Shown here: in pieces, positions 1-11,879 of the stretch
How positions within the stretch are numbered: position 1 is the stretch's first letter
How the letters are laid out: each line of letters opens with the position of its first letter
Source of the DNA: Corynebacterium meridianum
GTDB taxonomy: Bacteria; Actinomycetota; Actinomycetes; Mycobacteriales; Mycobacteriaceae
Direction: 5' to 3'
DNA: 64,000 nt
Assembly: GCF_016342265.1 (NCBI RefSeq)
Contig: NZ_JAEIOS010000015.1
Location: forward strand, 62,001 to 126,000
The notes under the pieces: generated by a model
What the model was told of the DNA's origin: nothing
What the model saw: only the letters and a program-made list of their open reading frames with translations
The model's database searches: none
Position numbers and translations under genes: made by a program

Positions 1-2
1 TG

Positions 3-377
3 CTCGCCGAACCCGCGATCAAACTGCTGCTGCGCAACGAGGGACTGGACAGCGGGGACATGTACCGGAGACTCGCCCCCGCGATTCCTCCGGAGATGGC
101 GCACCTGACCTACTCCGTCAGCGAGGGGCTCCTCGAGGTCGCCGCGCCGGGCATCACGAAGGCCGTCGGTCTCCGGGAGATCTCCCGGACGTTGGGGATC
201 CCCGCCGAGCGGGCCATCTGTTTCGGCGACATGCCCAACGACACGGAGATGCTCCGTTGGGCGGGCAGAGGCGTCGCCATGGGCAATGCGGCGCCCGAAC
301 TGAAGATCGCCGCAGACGAAACGACCGTCACCAACGACGAAGACGGGCTGGCGGCCGTTCTGGAGCGCTGGTACTGA
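3..377 (+). CDS. HAD-superfamily (Cof-type) phosphatase, C-terminal part
   Basis: The open frame enters from the left edge, so only the last 124 residues are visible. The sequence has HAD motif III lysine (GITKAVGL) and motif IV (FGDMPNDTEML, with the metal-binding Asp pair) followed by the usual VAMGNA segment and C-terminal helix. This is the pattern of Cof/YbjI-type sugar-phosphate or flavin-phosphate phosphatases; the substrate cannot be told. In mycobacteria a HAD hydrolase (recalled as Rv3813c) lies next to the Rv3811-type amidase, which is also near here, so this is probably its ortholog. The N-terminal catalytic DxD is outside the window. Confidence 0.85.
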   Translation, partial: LAEPAIKLLLRNEGLDSGDMYRRLAPAIPPEMAHLTYSVSEGLLEVAAPGITKAVGLREISRTLGIPAERAICFGDMPNDTEMLRWAGRGVAMGNAAPELKIAADETTVTNDEDGLAAVLERWY

Positions 378-645
378 ACCCCTGCGGGAACGCCGTCGAT
401 GATGACACCCGTTTTATAGTAGCTCCATTGCAGTGAAACGAAATCAGATTTGCGCAGATAGTACTTCTGCCGGAACAACGCCACGCCCGGCCAACCGCGC
501 GCGGCCATCCGACCATCGGTCAGGGGCTGAACGGGAGCTGGTGTGGCTTTCCGTTCCGACTGTGACGTGTACGAAGCTACGGTGTGGTGGCAGGTCCGGG
601 ATCAGTCTGCTCCGCGGTCCACCGCCACCGGAAGATGGGGGAACG

Positions 646-1323
646 GTGAATAACGCCAGGGACGCAAGAGACAGAGCCGTGGGCGGCCGACGAGGTCGTC
701 CACTCACGGTATCCCGGGACAAGGTCATCGAGATCGCCGCCCGCCAGATATGCGACAACGGTGCGGACGGGTTCTCCATGCGCGGCGTGGCTGAGGAGGT
801 GGGCGTCACCGCCATGGCGCTCTACCACCACTTCGACTGCAAGAACGCCCTCATCGCGGAAGCCTTCCTCCATACCCTCAAGGCCCAGACACCCACGGCA
901 CTCCCCGATGACCCGGTGGACCGGATCGTCGCCATCGCGGGCGAGATCATCGACCAGCTCGAGGCATTCCCCTTCGCCAAGGAGATGATGGTCTCCGGTG
1001 AGGATACGTCCATCGTGTTCGGTGCGCTGTACCGGGAATTCGCCCGGACCGCCTACGACGCAGGGGTCCCCGGCGAGGTCATCGTCCGTAGCGTGCAGTC
1101 GCTGCGCCGTATCGTCGTCGGCGAGGTCATCGCCCGCCAGGTGGACAGTGCCGCGTCCGCGGCGGGCAAAACGTTCTACTCCAGCGACTCCCTGCCCGAC
1201 ATGCTGCCCTGGGATCCCGAGCGGGCGGCCCGTCTCCTGGAGGAGGGGGCGCGCTCGTACTCCGTCGATGAGTTGCTGCGCACCGTGGCCACTGAGATGC
1301 TCGGCGAACAAGCACGCAGGTGA
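646..1323 (+). CDS. TetR-family transcriptional regulator
   Basis: 225 residues, the normal length of the family. A basic N-terminal tail (GGRRGRPLTVSRD) leads into a TetR_N helix-turn-helix at about residues 20-65, with the typical core TAMALYHHFDCKNALI. The rest is an alpha-helical ligand-binding domain that I cannot assign to a ligand. The frame is open much further upstream, but I chose the GTG at 646 because GGGG lies about 6 bases before it and the upstream translation (proline- and cysteine-rich) does not look like protein. It stands alone between the HAD gene and the convergent amidase gene, so its target is not evident. Confidence 0.87.
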   Translation: MNNARDARDRAVGGRRGRPLTVSRDKVIEIAARQICDNGADGFSMRGVAEEVGVTAMALYHHFDCKNALIAEAFLHTLKAQTPTALPDDPVDRIVAIAGEIIDQLEAFPFAKEMMVSGEDTSIVFGALYREFARTAYDAGVPGEVIVRSVQSLRRIVVGEVIARQVDSAASAAGKTFYSSDSLPDMLPWDPERAARLLEEGARSYSVDELLRTVATEMLGEQARR

Positions 1324-1361
1324 CTTATCCATGTGTCGGGGAACACCGGCGGGATACAGGA

Positions 1362-1399
1362 GAAAAGGGGCGGCCCCGGGAGGGCCGCCCCTTTTCGTC
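1362..1399. terminator. Bidirectional intrinsic terminator
   Basis: A near-perfect stem pairs AAAAGGGGCGGCCC with GGGCCGCCCCTTTT around a short GGGA-type loop. It has A-runs on one side and T-runs on the other, so it can end transcription of the TetR gene (+) and of the convergent amidase gene (-). Confidence 0.85.
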
Positions 1400-1412
1400 C
1401 GTGTCCGGGAAA

Positions 1413-5115
<3,703 letters not shown>

Positions 5116-5116
5116 C

Positions 5117-6526
5117 TCACCAGCCCCCGGAGGCGGCCCCGCCGGAGAACCCGCCCGAGGAGTACCCGGTGGTGGCGCCGGAGGACCCGGCTGCGGAGCC
5201 CGTCGCTGATTCGTGCCACGAGTTCACCGTCACGAACGGCACGAAACCGTAGTATCCGTAGCCCGGGCGCCACGAATCGTCCCAGATCCGGGGCGCCGGG
5301 TTGCCGTCGTCCGGCTCCACGTCATCGAACTCGCGCTTACGCACGGCCTCGATGACGATCCGGTAGTCGGTGATGATCCGGGCGTAGGCGTCCATGAAAT
5401 CCGGTGCGTCCGGTGCGTCCCGGAGTTCCAGGACCCGGGCGTCGATCTCCGACAGATCTTCCCGCAGGCCGTCATCGGACACCGTCGTCCGGGCCTCCGT
5501 CAGGTCCTCGTGCATCTCGGTCAGGTGTCGCCGGCGTACGGTGCCGTCGCCGTGTTCCATCCGGAAGAACTCATCGATGTTCGCCTCCGCGTTCTCCATC
5601 TGCCGCACCGTCTCGTACGCCTCGGTGATCTCCCGCCAGCGCCTGGCAAGCTCGCGGTCGCCGACCTCGTCGCCGATCCCGCTCAGGCGCTGCACCGTGG
5701 TGTCGATGGCCAGGAACCGGGTGCGCACGTCCTCCCAGTCGCGGCGCAGCGCGTCATCGGCGAGCGGGGAGGACAACGAATGGGCCCGGACGTTGATCGA
5801 ATCCAGCTGCGCCGCAACCCGCGCGTAGTTGTCCACAACATGGTTGTAGTGTTCCCGCATCCGCCGCCGGTGGTTGCGCAGGGCCCAGAACAGGCCCCCG
5901 GCGGTGCCCACGGTGGCCACACCAAAGATCCCGCCGAAGATCCACCATCCCGACACACCGGAATCCTCCTTCTCCTCCGCGACGACCGTCGTGTCCCCGG
6001 ACGCCCGGGCACCGGCCAGCAGTGCCGCCGCGATGTTCGGGTCACCCGACTGCCGCAGCGGGACCCGCATCTCGTCGAGGATCCCGTCCATGCGTCCCGC
6101 GCCGTAGAAGTCGATCGCGTTGCACACGTCATCGCCGCAGGCCACCCCGACACGTCGGGGATCCATGCCCACCGCCACGATCAACGCACCCGGGGCGAAC
6201 TTGTCCTCCGCCTCGGACAACAGCGACCGGTCCTCGTTCTCCGCGTAGTGGCGCAGGGAGTCGTTCAGGTTGGACTCGTTCGACCCGAACACCAGGTACA
6301 CGACCCGGTCGACCGTCGCCGGCAGCGACAGGGGCGGGGTCTCGTTCTCGAGAAGCCGGACGTCGTCGTCGGTCAGCTGCCCACCGCGCAGCGGCACCTC
6401 CACCGACCGCACGGTTGTGGTCTGTGCGGTGGCCGCCGCCAGCGGCAGGAGCAGTGTGACGAACAGTGTGAGGAAGGCCGCCACCGGTCGGGCGAACCGG
6501 GGCTGGGGGAGCTCGGAGACGATCAT
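5117..6526 (-). CDS. TPM-domain (DUF5129-like) membrane protein
   Basis: 469 residues from the ATG at 6526. A signal-like hydrophobic stretch (about 12-35) is followed by an extracytoplasmic TPM-type domain (VDRVVYLVFGSNE, FAPGALIVAVGMDPRRVGV) and a single transmembrane segment (GWWIFGGIFGVATVGTAGGLFWAL) with RNHRRR on its cytoplasmic side. A long, charged, probably coiled-coil cytoplasmic region follows. The C-terminus is Gly/Ser-rich and ends SGGAASGGW, as in many TPM proteins. Function is unknown; TPM domains are implicated in membrane protein and photosystem repair elsewhere. A frame extends upstream, but it overlaps the glfT2 promoter region and reads Arg/Pro-rich. Confidence 0.8.
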   Translation of the reverse strand: MIVSELPQPRFARPVAAFLTLFVTLLLPLAAATAQTTTVRSVEVPLRGGQLTDDDVRLLENETPPLSLPATVDRVVYLVFGSNESNLNDSLRHYAENEDRSLLSEAEDKFAPGALIVAVGMDPRRVGVACGDDVCNAIDFYGAGRMDGILDEMRVPLRQSGDPNIAAALLAGARASGDTTVVAEEKEDSGVSGWWIFGGIFGVATVGTAGGLFWALRNHRRRMREHYNHVVDNYARVAAQLDSINVRAHSLSSPLADDALRRDWEDVRTRFLAIDTTVQRLSGIGDEVGDRELARRWREITEAYETVRQMENAEANIDEFFRMEHGDGTVRRRHLTEMHEDLTEARTTVSDDGLREDLSEIDARVLELRDAPDAPDFMDAYARIITDYRIVIEAVRKREFDDVEPDDGNPAPRIWDDSWRPGYGYYGFVPFVTVNSWHESATGSAAGSSGATTGYSSGGFSGGAASGGW

Positions 6527-6736
6527 GGCCAACAGTGTAGGAGAGTCCCCGGGACGAGGTCGCCCGCAGCAACACCGCGCCCGGGAGCGGGAGTTCGACC
6601 GCCCGGTGTGGGACCGCGGCGCGGGTCTCCGCCCCACCGGTGGGCACCGTCACCGCGTGGGAAACGCAGTCGAGCCGCGCCAACGATTACATTGAGACGG
6701 GTACCAGACCACAGGCCGAAAGGACGTTGAAACGTC

Positions 6737-8764
6737 ATGAGCGAATCTTCCGCGCCCACCCCCCGGGAAACGCCTGCTGCTCCGTTGGATCCCCAGGTGC
6801 CAGCTGATTCCGGGGCGGTGGAGCAGTTGCAGCGGGTGCTGCTGCCGAGGCGGGGCGAGCCGCACGACGTCCGTACGCTCTATCTTCTCGAGGCGGAGAC
6901 CAACACCCAGCGGGTGACGTGGCCGGACCGCACGAGCTTCAGCGTCCGCGCCGGCCAGGAGGTCAGTTTCCAGACCTACTTCAACGCGTTCCCGGCGTCC
7001 TACTGGCGCCGCTGGTCGCAGTTGTCCACCGTCATCCTCCGCGTGGAGGTCACCGGTGAGGCGCGCGTCGACGTCTACCGCTCGAAGATCGACGGCTCCC
7101 GGATCGCGGTCGACGGGAAGCTCGTCGCCGACGGCGCCGCCGAGTTCGAGCTGTCGCTGGATCCGTTCGAGGACGGCGGCTGGCTGTGGTTCGACGTGAC
7201 CGCGGAGACGGATGCCACGATCACCCGCGCCGGCTGGTTCGCGCCCTGCGCGCCTGCGCCGCAGACCATGCCCGACGGCACGACCGTCGGGCCCTTCGAA
7301 CCTCGGGTCACCGTCGGCATCCCCACGTTCAACCGACCCGCGGACGCCGTTGCCGCGCTCGAGGCACTCGCCAGCGACCCGCAGGTCGACGCGGTGATCG
7401 ACACCGTGATCATGCCCGATCAGGGCAGCAGGCACCCGGCGGACGAACCCGGCTACGCCGCGGTGACCGCACACTTCGGGGACCGCTTCTTCGAGTTCCG
7501 CCAGGGCAACCTCGGGGGATCGGGCGGCTACTCGCGCATCATGTTCGAGGCCCTCGGCGGCGTCGACGGCAGCGGGGAGGCCGGAGCGAAAGAATCCCCG
7601 TACATCCTCTACATGGACGACGACATCGCCATCGAGCCGGACTCCGTGCTCCGCGCCCTCCAGGTCGCGCGCTACGCGAAGAGCCCCATGCTCGTCGGCG
7701 GCCAGATGCTCAACCTCCAGGAACGCAGTCACCTGCACTCGATGGGTGAGGTCATCGACCGCTCGATCTTCATGTGGACCTCCGCTCCGCACGTGCGCTA
7801 CGACCACGACTTCTCCGAGTTCCCGCTGTCCCATCAGGGCCGGCCGGCCGACGGGCCGAAGGACCGCAACTCCCGGGATCTGCACCGGCGTATCGACGTC
7901 GACTACAACGGCTGGTGGATGTGCCTCATCCCGCGGGTCGTCGCGGAGCGGATCGGACAACCGCTGCCGCTGTTCATCAAGTGGGACGACGCCGAGTACG
8001 GACTGCGTGCCGCGAAGGCGGGATTCCCGACGGCGACGTGGCCGGGCGTGGCGATCTGGCACATGGCCTGGTCCGACAAGGATGACGCCATCGACTGGCA
8101 GGCCTACTTTCACCTGCGCAACCGGCTGATCGTCGCAGCCATGGACCACGACGGCGGCCCGGAGGGCATCGTGCGCAGCATGAAGAAGGCGACGCTGAAG
8201 CATCTGCTGTGCCTCGAGTACTCCACCGTCGCGATCCAGAACGAGGCGATGAAGGACTTCCTCGCCGGCCCCGACCACCTCTTCGACATCCTCGAGACCT
8301 CCCTGCCGCGCATCAACCGGCTGCGCCGCGACTACCCGGACGCCGTGGTCCTGCCGACCGCAGCGGAGCTGCCGAAACCCTCGGGCGCGCCGGGCGTTCC
8401 CGTCAAGGACATCGGCGGTCGCCTGGCCCCGGTGAAGAAGGCCGTCTGGCTGGCCAAGGGCTTGCTGCACTCCGTGCGTCCGCACGATCCCGCGCACCAC
8501 GAGGTGCCGCAGGCGAACTTCGCCCCGATCGAGGCCCGCTGGTTCTCCCTGTCCCGCGTCGACGGGGCGACCGTCACCACCGCGGACGGCCGTGGTGTCG
8601 TCTACCGGCAGCGCGACCGGGAGAAGGCGAAGGAACTCCTCGCGGAGTCCAACCGTCTGCAGCGGCAGGTCCTCGAGCGCTTCGATGATCTGCGCACCGC
8701 CTACCGTGCCGCCCATGCGGAGCTCACCAGCCGCGACAACTGGGGGAAGGTCTTCCATGCGTGA
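6737..8764 (+). CDS. glfT2: Galactofuranosyltransferase GlfT2
   Basis: 675 residues, close to the mycobacterial enzyme. It polymerises the galactan of arabinogalactan by adding alternating beta-1,5 and beta-1,6 galactofuranose units on the cytoplasmic face. An N-terminal beta-sandwich (about 40-170) precedes the GT-A domain, which begins VTVGIPTFNR and carries the metal-binding triad DDD at 294-296 (LYMDDDIAIEPD). Acceptor and catalytic motifs WDDAEYGLR and WPGVAIWHMAW follow, then a helical C-terminus. AAAGGA lies upstream of the ATG. The stop overlaps the next gene by 8 bases, so glfT2, the PAP2 gene and ubiA form one operon. Confidence 0.96.
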   Translation: MSESSAPTPRETPAAPLDPQVPADSGAVEQLQRVLLPRRGEPHDVRTLYLLEAETNTQRVTWPDRTSFSVRAGQEVSFQTYFNAFPASYWRRWSQLSTVILRVEVTGEARVDVYRSKIDGSRIAVDGKLVADGAAEFELSLDPFEDGGWLWFDVTAETDATITRAGWFAPCAPAPQTMPDGTTVGPFEPRVTVGIPTFNRPADAVAALEALASDPQVDAVIDTVIMPDQGSRHPADEPGYAAVTAHFGDRFFEFRQGNLGGSGGYSRIMFEALGGVDGSGEAGAKESPYILYMDDDIAIEPDSVLRALQVARYAKSPMLVGGQMLNLQERSHLHSMGEVIDRSIFMWTSAPHVRYDHDFSEFPLSHQGRPADGPKDRNSRDLHRRIDVDYNGWWMCLIPRVVAERIGQPLPLFIKWDDAEYGLRAAKAGFPTATWPGVAIWHMAWSDKDDAIDWQAYFHLRNRLIVAAMDHDGGPEGIVRSMKKATLKHLLCLEYSTVAIQNEAMKDFLAGPDHLFDILETSLPRINRLRRDYPDAVVLPTAAELPKPSGAPGVPVKDIGGRLAPVKKAVWLAKGLLHSVRPHDPAHHEVPQANFAPIEARWFSLSRVDGATVTTADGRGVVYRQRDREKAKELLAESNRLQRQVLERFDDLRTAYRAAHAELTSRDNWGKVFHA

Positions 8765-9269
8765 ATCCGATGTACTCGTGAAGATCCAGGACACGCTCTA
8801 TGACATCCCCGCGACGTTGCCCGTGGCCAGGGGACTGAGTCACTTCGGCGAGCACGCCCTCGGCTGGGTCGCGCTCGGTGCCGTGGGCGCGGCCGTGGAC
8901 CGGGAGCGGCGCGCGCCCTGGTTGGCCGTGAGTGGATCGGCGTTCCTCAGCCACGCGGCCTCCATCGTCATCAAGCGGGTCGTGCGTCGGAAGCGCCCCC
9001 ACGATCCGCGGATCCGGGTCGGGGTGGGCACGCCGTCGAAGTTGAGTTTCCCGTCGTCGCACGCGACCTCCACCACCGCGGCCCTCGTCGCGGTGGGCCG
9101 GATCGTCCGGTCGCCCTGGCCGTTGGCGGGCGTGCCGGTGATGATGCTGTCGCGTATGGTGCTCGGAGTGCATTACCCGACCGATGTCGCGGCGGGAGCC
9201 GCCCTCGGCGCCGCCACCGCCGGCGCAGTCTGCCGGGCAGTCGACAAGCGTGAAAGGAACAACTCATGA
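8757..9269 (+). CDS. PAP2-family phosphatase, probable decaprenylphosphoryl-phosphoribose phosphatase
   Basis: 170 residues, a small membrane phosphatase. The three PAP2 signature blocks are present: KRVVRRKRP, PSSHATS and SRMVLGVHYPTDVAAG, giving the conserved Lys/Arg, Ser-His and Arg-His-Asp residues. In mycobacteria the ortholog (recalled as Rv3807c) removes the 5-phosphate from decaprenylphosphoryl-phosphoribose, the step after UbiA, toward the arabinose donor DPA. The start is the ATG at 8757, inside the end of glfT2. The stop overlaps the ubiA start as ATGA, which indicates translational coupling. Confidence 0.9.
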   Translation: MRESDVLVKIQDTLYDIPATLPVARGLSHFGEHALGWVALGAVGAAVDRERRAPWLAVSGSAFLSHAASIVIKRVVRRKRPHDPRIRVGVGTPSKLSFPSSHATSTTAALVAVGRIVRSPWPLAGVPVMMLSRMVLGVHYPTDVAAGAALGAATAGAVCRAVDKRERNNS

Positions 9270-10246
9270 GCCAGCCGCACGACGGGCTGCTCGGGTCCGA
9301 ACCCCACACCCGGGGAATCGAGGGGGACGGGAAACGCCGGCCCCCGAAGAATCTCCCCGACGCCATGATCAAGGCGCTCCGCCCCAAGCAGTGGGTGAAG
9401 AACGTCCTCGTCATCGCGGCGCCCGCCGCCGCCGGATCCGCCGCGCTCCTCAGCGGCCGCACCATCGCCGACGTTGCGATCGCGTTCCTCGTGTTCTGCC
9501 TCGCAGCGTCCTCGATCTACCTGGTCAACGACGCCCGCGACGTCGAGGCCGACCGGGCGCACCCGACCAAGCGCTTCCGCCCCATCGCCGCGGGCGTGCT
9601 CCCCGTGCGGCTCGCCTACGCGATGGCCGTCGGACTCATGCTCGCCTCGGTGCTGATCTCCCTGCTCGCCTCGGCGGGCGGGAACCTCGCGATCGTCGTC
9701 GCCGTGTACATCGCGCTCCAGCTCGGCTACTGCTTCGGCTGGAAGCACCAGCCCGTCATCGACATCGCGCTGGTCTCCTCCGGGTTCATGCTCCGCGCGA
9801 TGGCCGGTGGTGTCGCGACGGGCATCGAACTGTCCCAGTGGTTCCTCCTCGTCGCGGCCTTCGGCTCGCTGTTCATGGCCTCCGGCAAGCGCTACGCGGA
9901 GATCCTCCTCGTCGAATCCTCCGGGGCGAAGATCAGGAAGTCCCTCGAGGGTTACACCGACACCTACCTCCGGTTCGTCTGGACCCTGTCGGCCACGGCC
10001 GTGGTCATGAGCTACGCGCTCTGGGGCTTCGACGTCAGCCGCTCCCTCGACGGTGCGGGCGGGGTCTGGTACCAGATCTCGATGGTTCCGTTCACCGTCG
10101 CCATCCTCCGCTACGCCGCGGACATCGACCGCGGCGAGGGCGGGGCGCCCGACGAACTCGCGCTGTCCGACCGGACGCTCCAGGCGCTCGCCGTCCTGTG
10201 GGTCGCGTGCATCGTGATCGCCGTCTACGTGATGCCGGCCCTGTAG
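9266..10246 (+). CDS. ubiA: UbiA-type decaprenyl-phosphate phosphoribosyltransferase
   Basis: 326 residues with about nine hydrophobic segments. It transfers 5-phosphoribose from PRPP to decaprenyl phosphate, the first committed step to the arabinan donor. The aspartate-rich prenyltransferase motif NDARDVEADRAHP (residues 88-100) and the preceding ALRPKQWVKN segment identify the family. AAAGGA precedes the ATG, which overlaps the phosphatase stop. In mycobacteria and C. glutamicum the next gene is aftB; here ubiA is followed after 151 bases by a mycolyltransferase gene. Confidence 0.95.
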   Translation: MSQPHDGLLGSEPHTRGIEGDGKRRPPKNLPDAMIKALRPKQWVKNVLVIAAPAAAGSAALLSGRTIADVAIAFLVFCLAASSIYLVNDARDVEADRAHPTKRFRPIAAGVLPVRLAYAMAVGLMLASVLISLLASAGGNLAIVVAVYIALQLGYCFGWKHQPVIDIALVSSGFMLRAMAGGVATGIELSQWFLLVAAFGSLFMASGKRYAEILLVESSGAKIRKSLEGYTDTYLRFVWTLSATAVVMSYALWGFDVSRSLDGAGGVWYQISMVPFTVAILRYAADIDRGEGGAPDELALSDRTLQALAVLWVACIVIAVYVMPAL

Positions 10247-10397
10247 ATACCCGCAGGTGCACCCGGGGCCGCGCCGTACCGCCGCGGCCCGTGTACGGTA
10301 ATCGTGTAACGAAACGATCAAGCCCGGGGATAGTCCGATGGGTCGCAGAATTGGGCGACCGCCTGTTTTTCGGAAGAAGCGTCCCGCTAGGAGAACC

Positions 10398-11423
10398 ATG
10401 TCAATCGCCTCCCGCCTGCACAGCGCAGGGAAGAAGGTCACATCCGTGGTGGCCGCCACCGCAGTGACAGCCACCCTCATGGTCGTCGGCGCGGGAACCG
10501 CCGAAGCCGCCAACCGCGACTGGCTCCGGCCGGACGCCACCGGCACCTGCGAGTGGGACGCCTCCGGCCACGGGGTCCAGCGCTGTGACGTCTGGTCGCC
10601 CGCGATGAACCGGACCATCCCTGTGCTGGTGCAGCCCTCCCAGCGCGGCGGCGACGCCGGCTTCTATCTCCTCGACGGCATGCGTGCGGATCCGCACCAG
10701 ACCGGCTGGACGATGTACTCCGATGCGCCGGCCACGTACGAGGACAGCAACATCAACCTCATCATGCCGATCGGTGGCGCGGGCACTTTCTACAGCGACT
10801 GGATCGCCCCCGGCAACCTCTCGTCCTCCGACCCGCAGGTGATCAAGTGGGAGACGTTCCTCACCGCTGAGCTGCCCGGCTACCTGCAGCAGCACTTCGG
10901 CGTCAACCCGCACCGCAACTCCATCGCGGGTCTCTCCATGGGCGGCACCGCAGCGCTGAACATCGCCGCGCGACACCCCGAGATGTATCAGCAGGCCATG
11001 AGCTTCTCCGGGTACCTCACCACGACGGCGCCCGGTATGCAGACCATGATGCGCATCGCGCTCCTGGAGACCGGCAGCCTGAACCTCAACTCCATGTACG
11101 GCGCGCTGATCAGCCCCCGCCGCTTCGAGAACGACCCCTACTGGAACATGGAGGGTCTGCGCGGCAAGGACATCTACATCTCCGCGGCGACCGGCATGTG
11201 GTCCGGCGGCGACTGGAACATCCCCCTCTGGGACCGGATCGTCGGCTGGGGTCTCGAGTGGGTCGCCCGGAACACCACCGTCGCCTGGGAGCTCAAGGCC
11301 CGCGCGATCGGCCTGAACCCGGCCGTCGACTACCCGCCGACGGGTGTCCACAACTGGGGTATCTGGAACGATCAGATGCACAAGACCAAGGGGCGTGTCC
11401 TCGACGTCATGAACGCCTGGTAG
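10398..11423 (+). CDS. Secreted mycolyltransferase, short (Cmt) type
   Basis: 341 residues, an antigen-85-type alpha/beta hydrolase that moves mycolate between trehalose monomycolate molecules or onto arabinogalactan. The signal peptide ends at AGTAEA-A (about residue 38). The nucleophile is Ser180 (GLSMGGTAA) and the catalytic His is 318 (GVHNWG); both lie in standard contexts. It lacks the C-terminal LGFP repeats of the neighbour at 11880. The ATG at 10398 has TAGGAGA before it, while the longer upstream frame is Arg-rich and unlikely. It occupies the cmt2/fbpA-like position of the cluster. Confidence 0.94.
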   Translation: MSIASRLHSAGKKVTSVVAATAVTATLMVVGAGTAEAANRDWLRPDATGTCEWDASGHGVQRCDVWSPAMNRTIPVLVQPSQRGGDAGFYLLDGMRADPHQTGWTMYSDAPATYEDSNINLIMPIGGAGTFYSDWIAPGNLSSSDPQVIKWETFLTAELPGYLQQHFGVNPHRNSIAGLSMGGTAALNIAARHPEMYQQAMSFSGYLTTTAPGMQTMMRIALLETGSLNLNSMYGALISPRRFENDPYWNMEGLRGKDIYISAATGMWSGGDWNIPLWDRIVGWGLEWVARNTTVAWELKARAIGLNPAVDYPPTGVHNWGIWNDQMHKTKGRVLDVMNAW

Positions 11424-11447
11424 CGCTCCGCACCGCGCATGCGCATG

Positions 11448-11489
11448 ATCCCCATCGGGGGCGGGAGACCGTCCGGGGTGGGGATTTTC
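11448..11489 (+). terminator. Possible intrinsic terminator after the short mycolyltransferase
   Basis: ATCCCCA (11448-11454) pairs with TGGGGAT (11479-11485) and is followed by TTTT. The stem is short and the loop long, so termination may be weak. The remaining spacer to 11879 has an AT-richer patch near 11648-11675 that could hold the promoter of the next gene. Confidence 0.45.
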
Positions 11490-11879
11490 CGTTGTCCGGG
11501 GTGGAGGGCGGTGCGCCCGCTCCGCCCGTTCCGGCAGGCGGGCCGCCGGTTCCGTCGGGCGCGGGGTGCGACGTGTGCCGGGGTGGCGGGTGGGGTAACG
11601 TCGGCGTGTCGTGGCGTCAATGTCGACGAACAACGTGGCGCTGCTTAAACTTAAAGTCGATCTTTAGGGTTTGGGTCGGTCGCTGGTACAGCGGATAGTA
11701 ACGATCCGGCCCCTGAGCGACGACATATCCACAGAACGAACCGGTGGCGGTGTCACCGTTCGTTCCGGGGGAGGGGAACTCCCGGAGCGCGACGGGGCAC
11801 CGGTCAACACCACCGGTGGCACCGGTCGGCCGTTTTCCGGCGACCATTGATCTCAAGAACCGATACAAAGGACACCTTC

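Noticed and set aside
433..645. N-terminal extension of the TetR gene
   Set aside because: The reading is Cys/Pro-rich and lacks similarity to TetR proteins; a good ribosome binding site supports the GTG at 646.
11640..11720. Possible tRNA-like sequence before cop1
   Set aside because: No T-arm consensus or cloverleaf pairing could be made; no tRNA or rRNA was recognised anywhere in the window.
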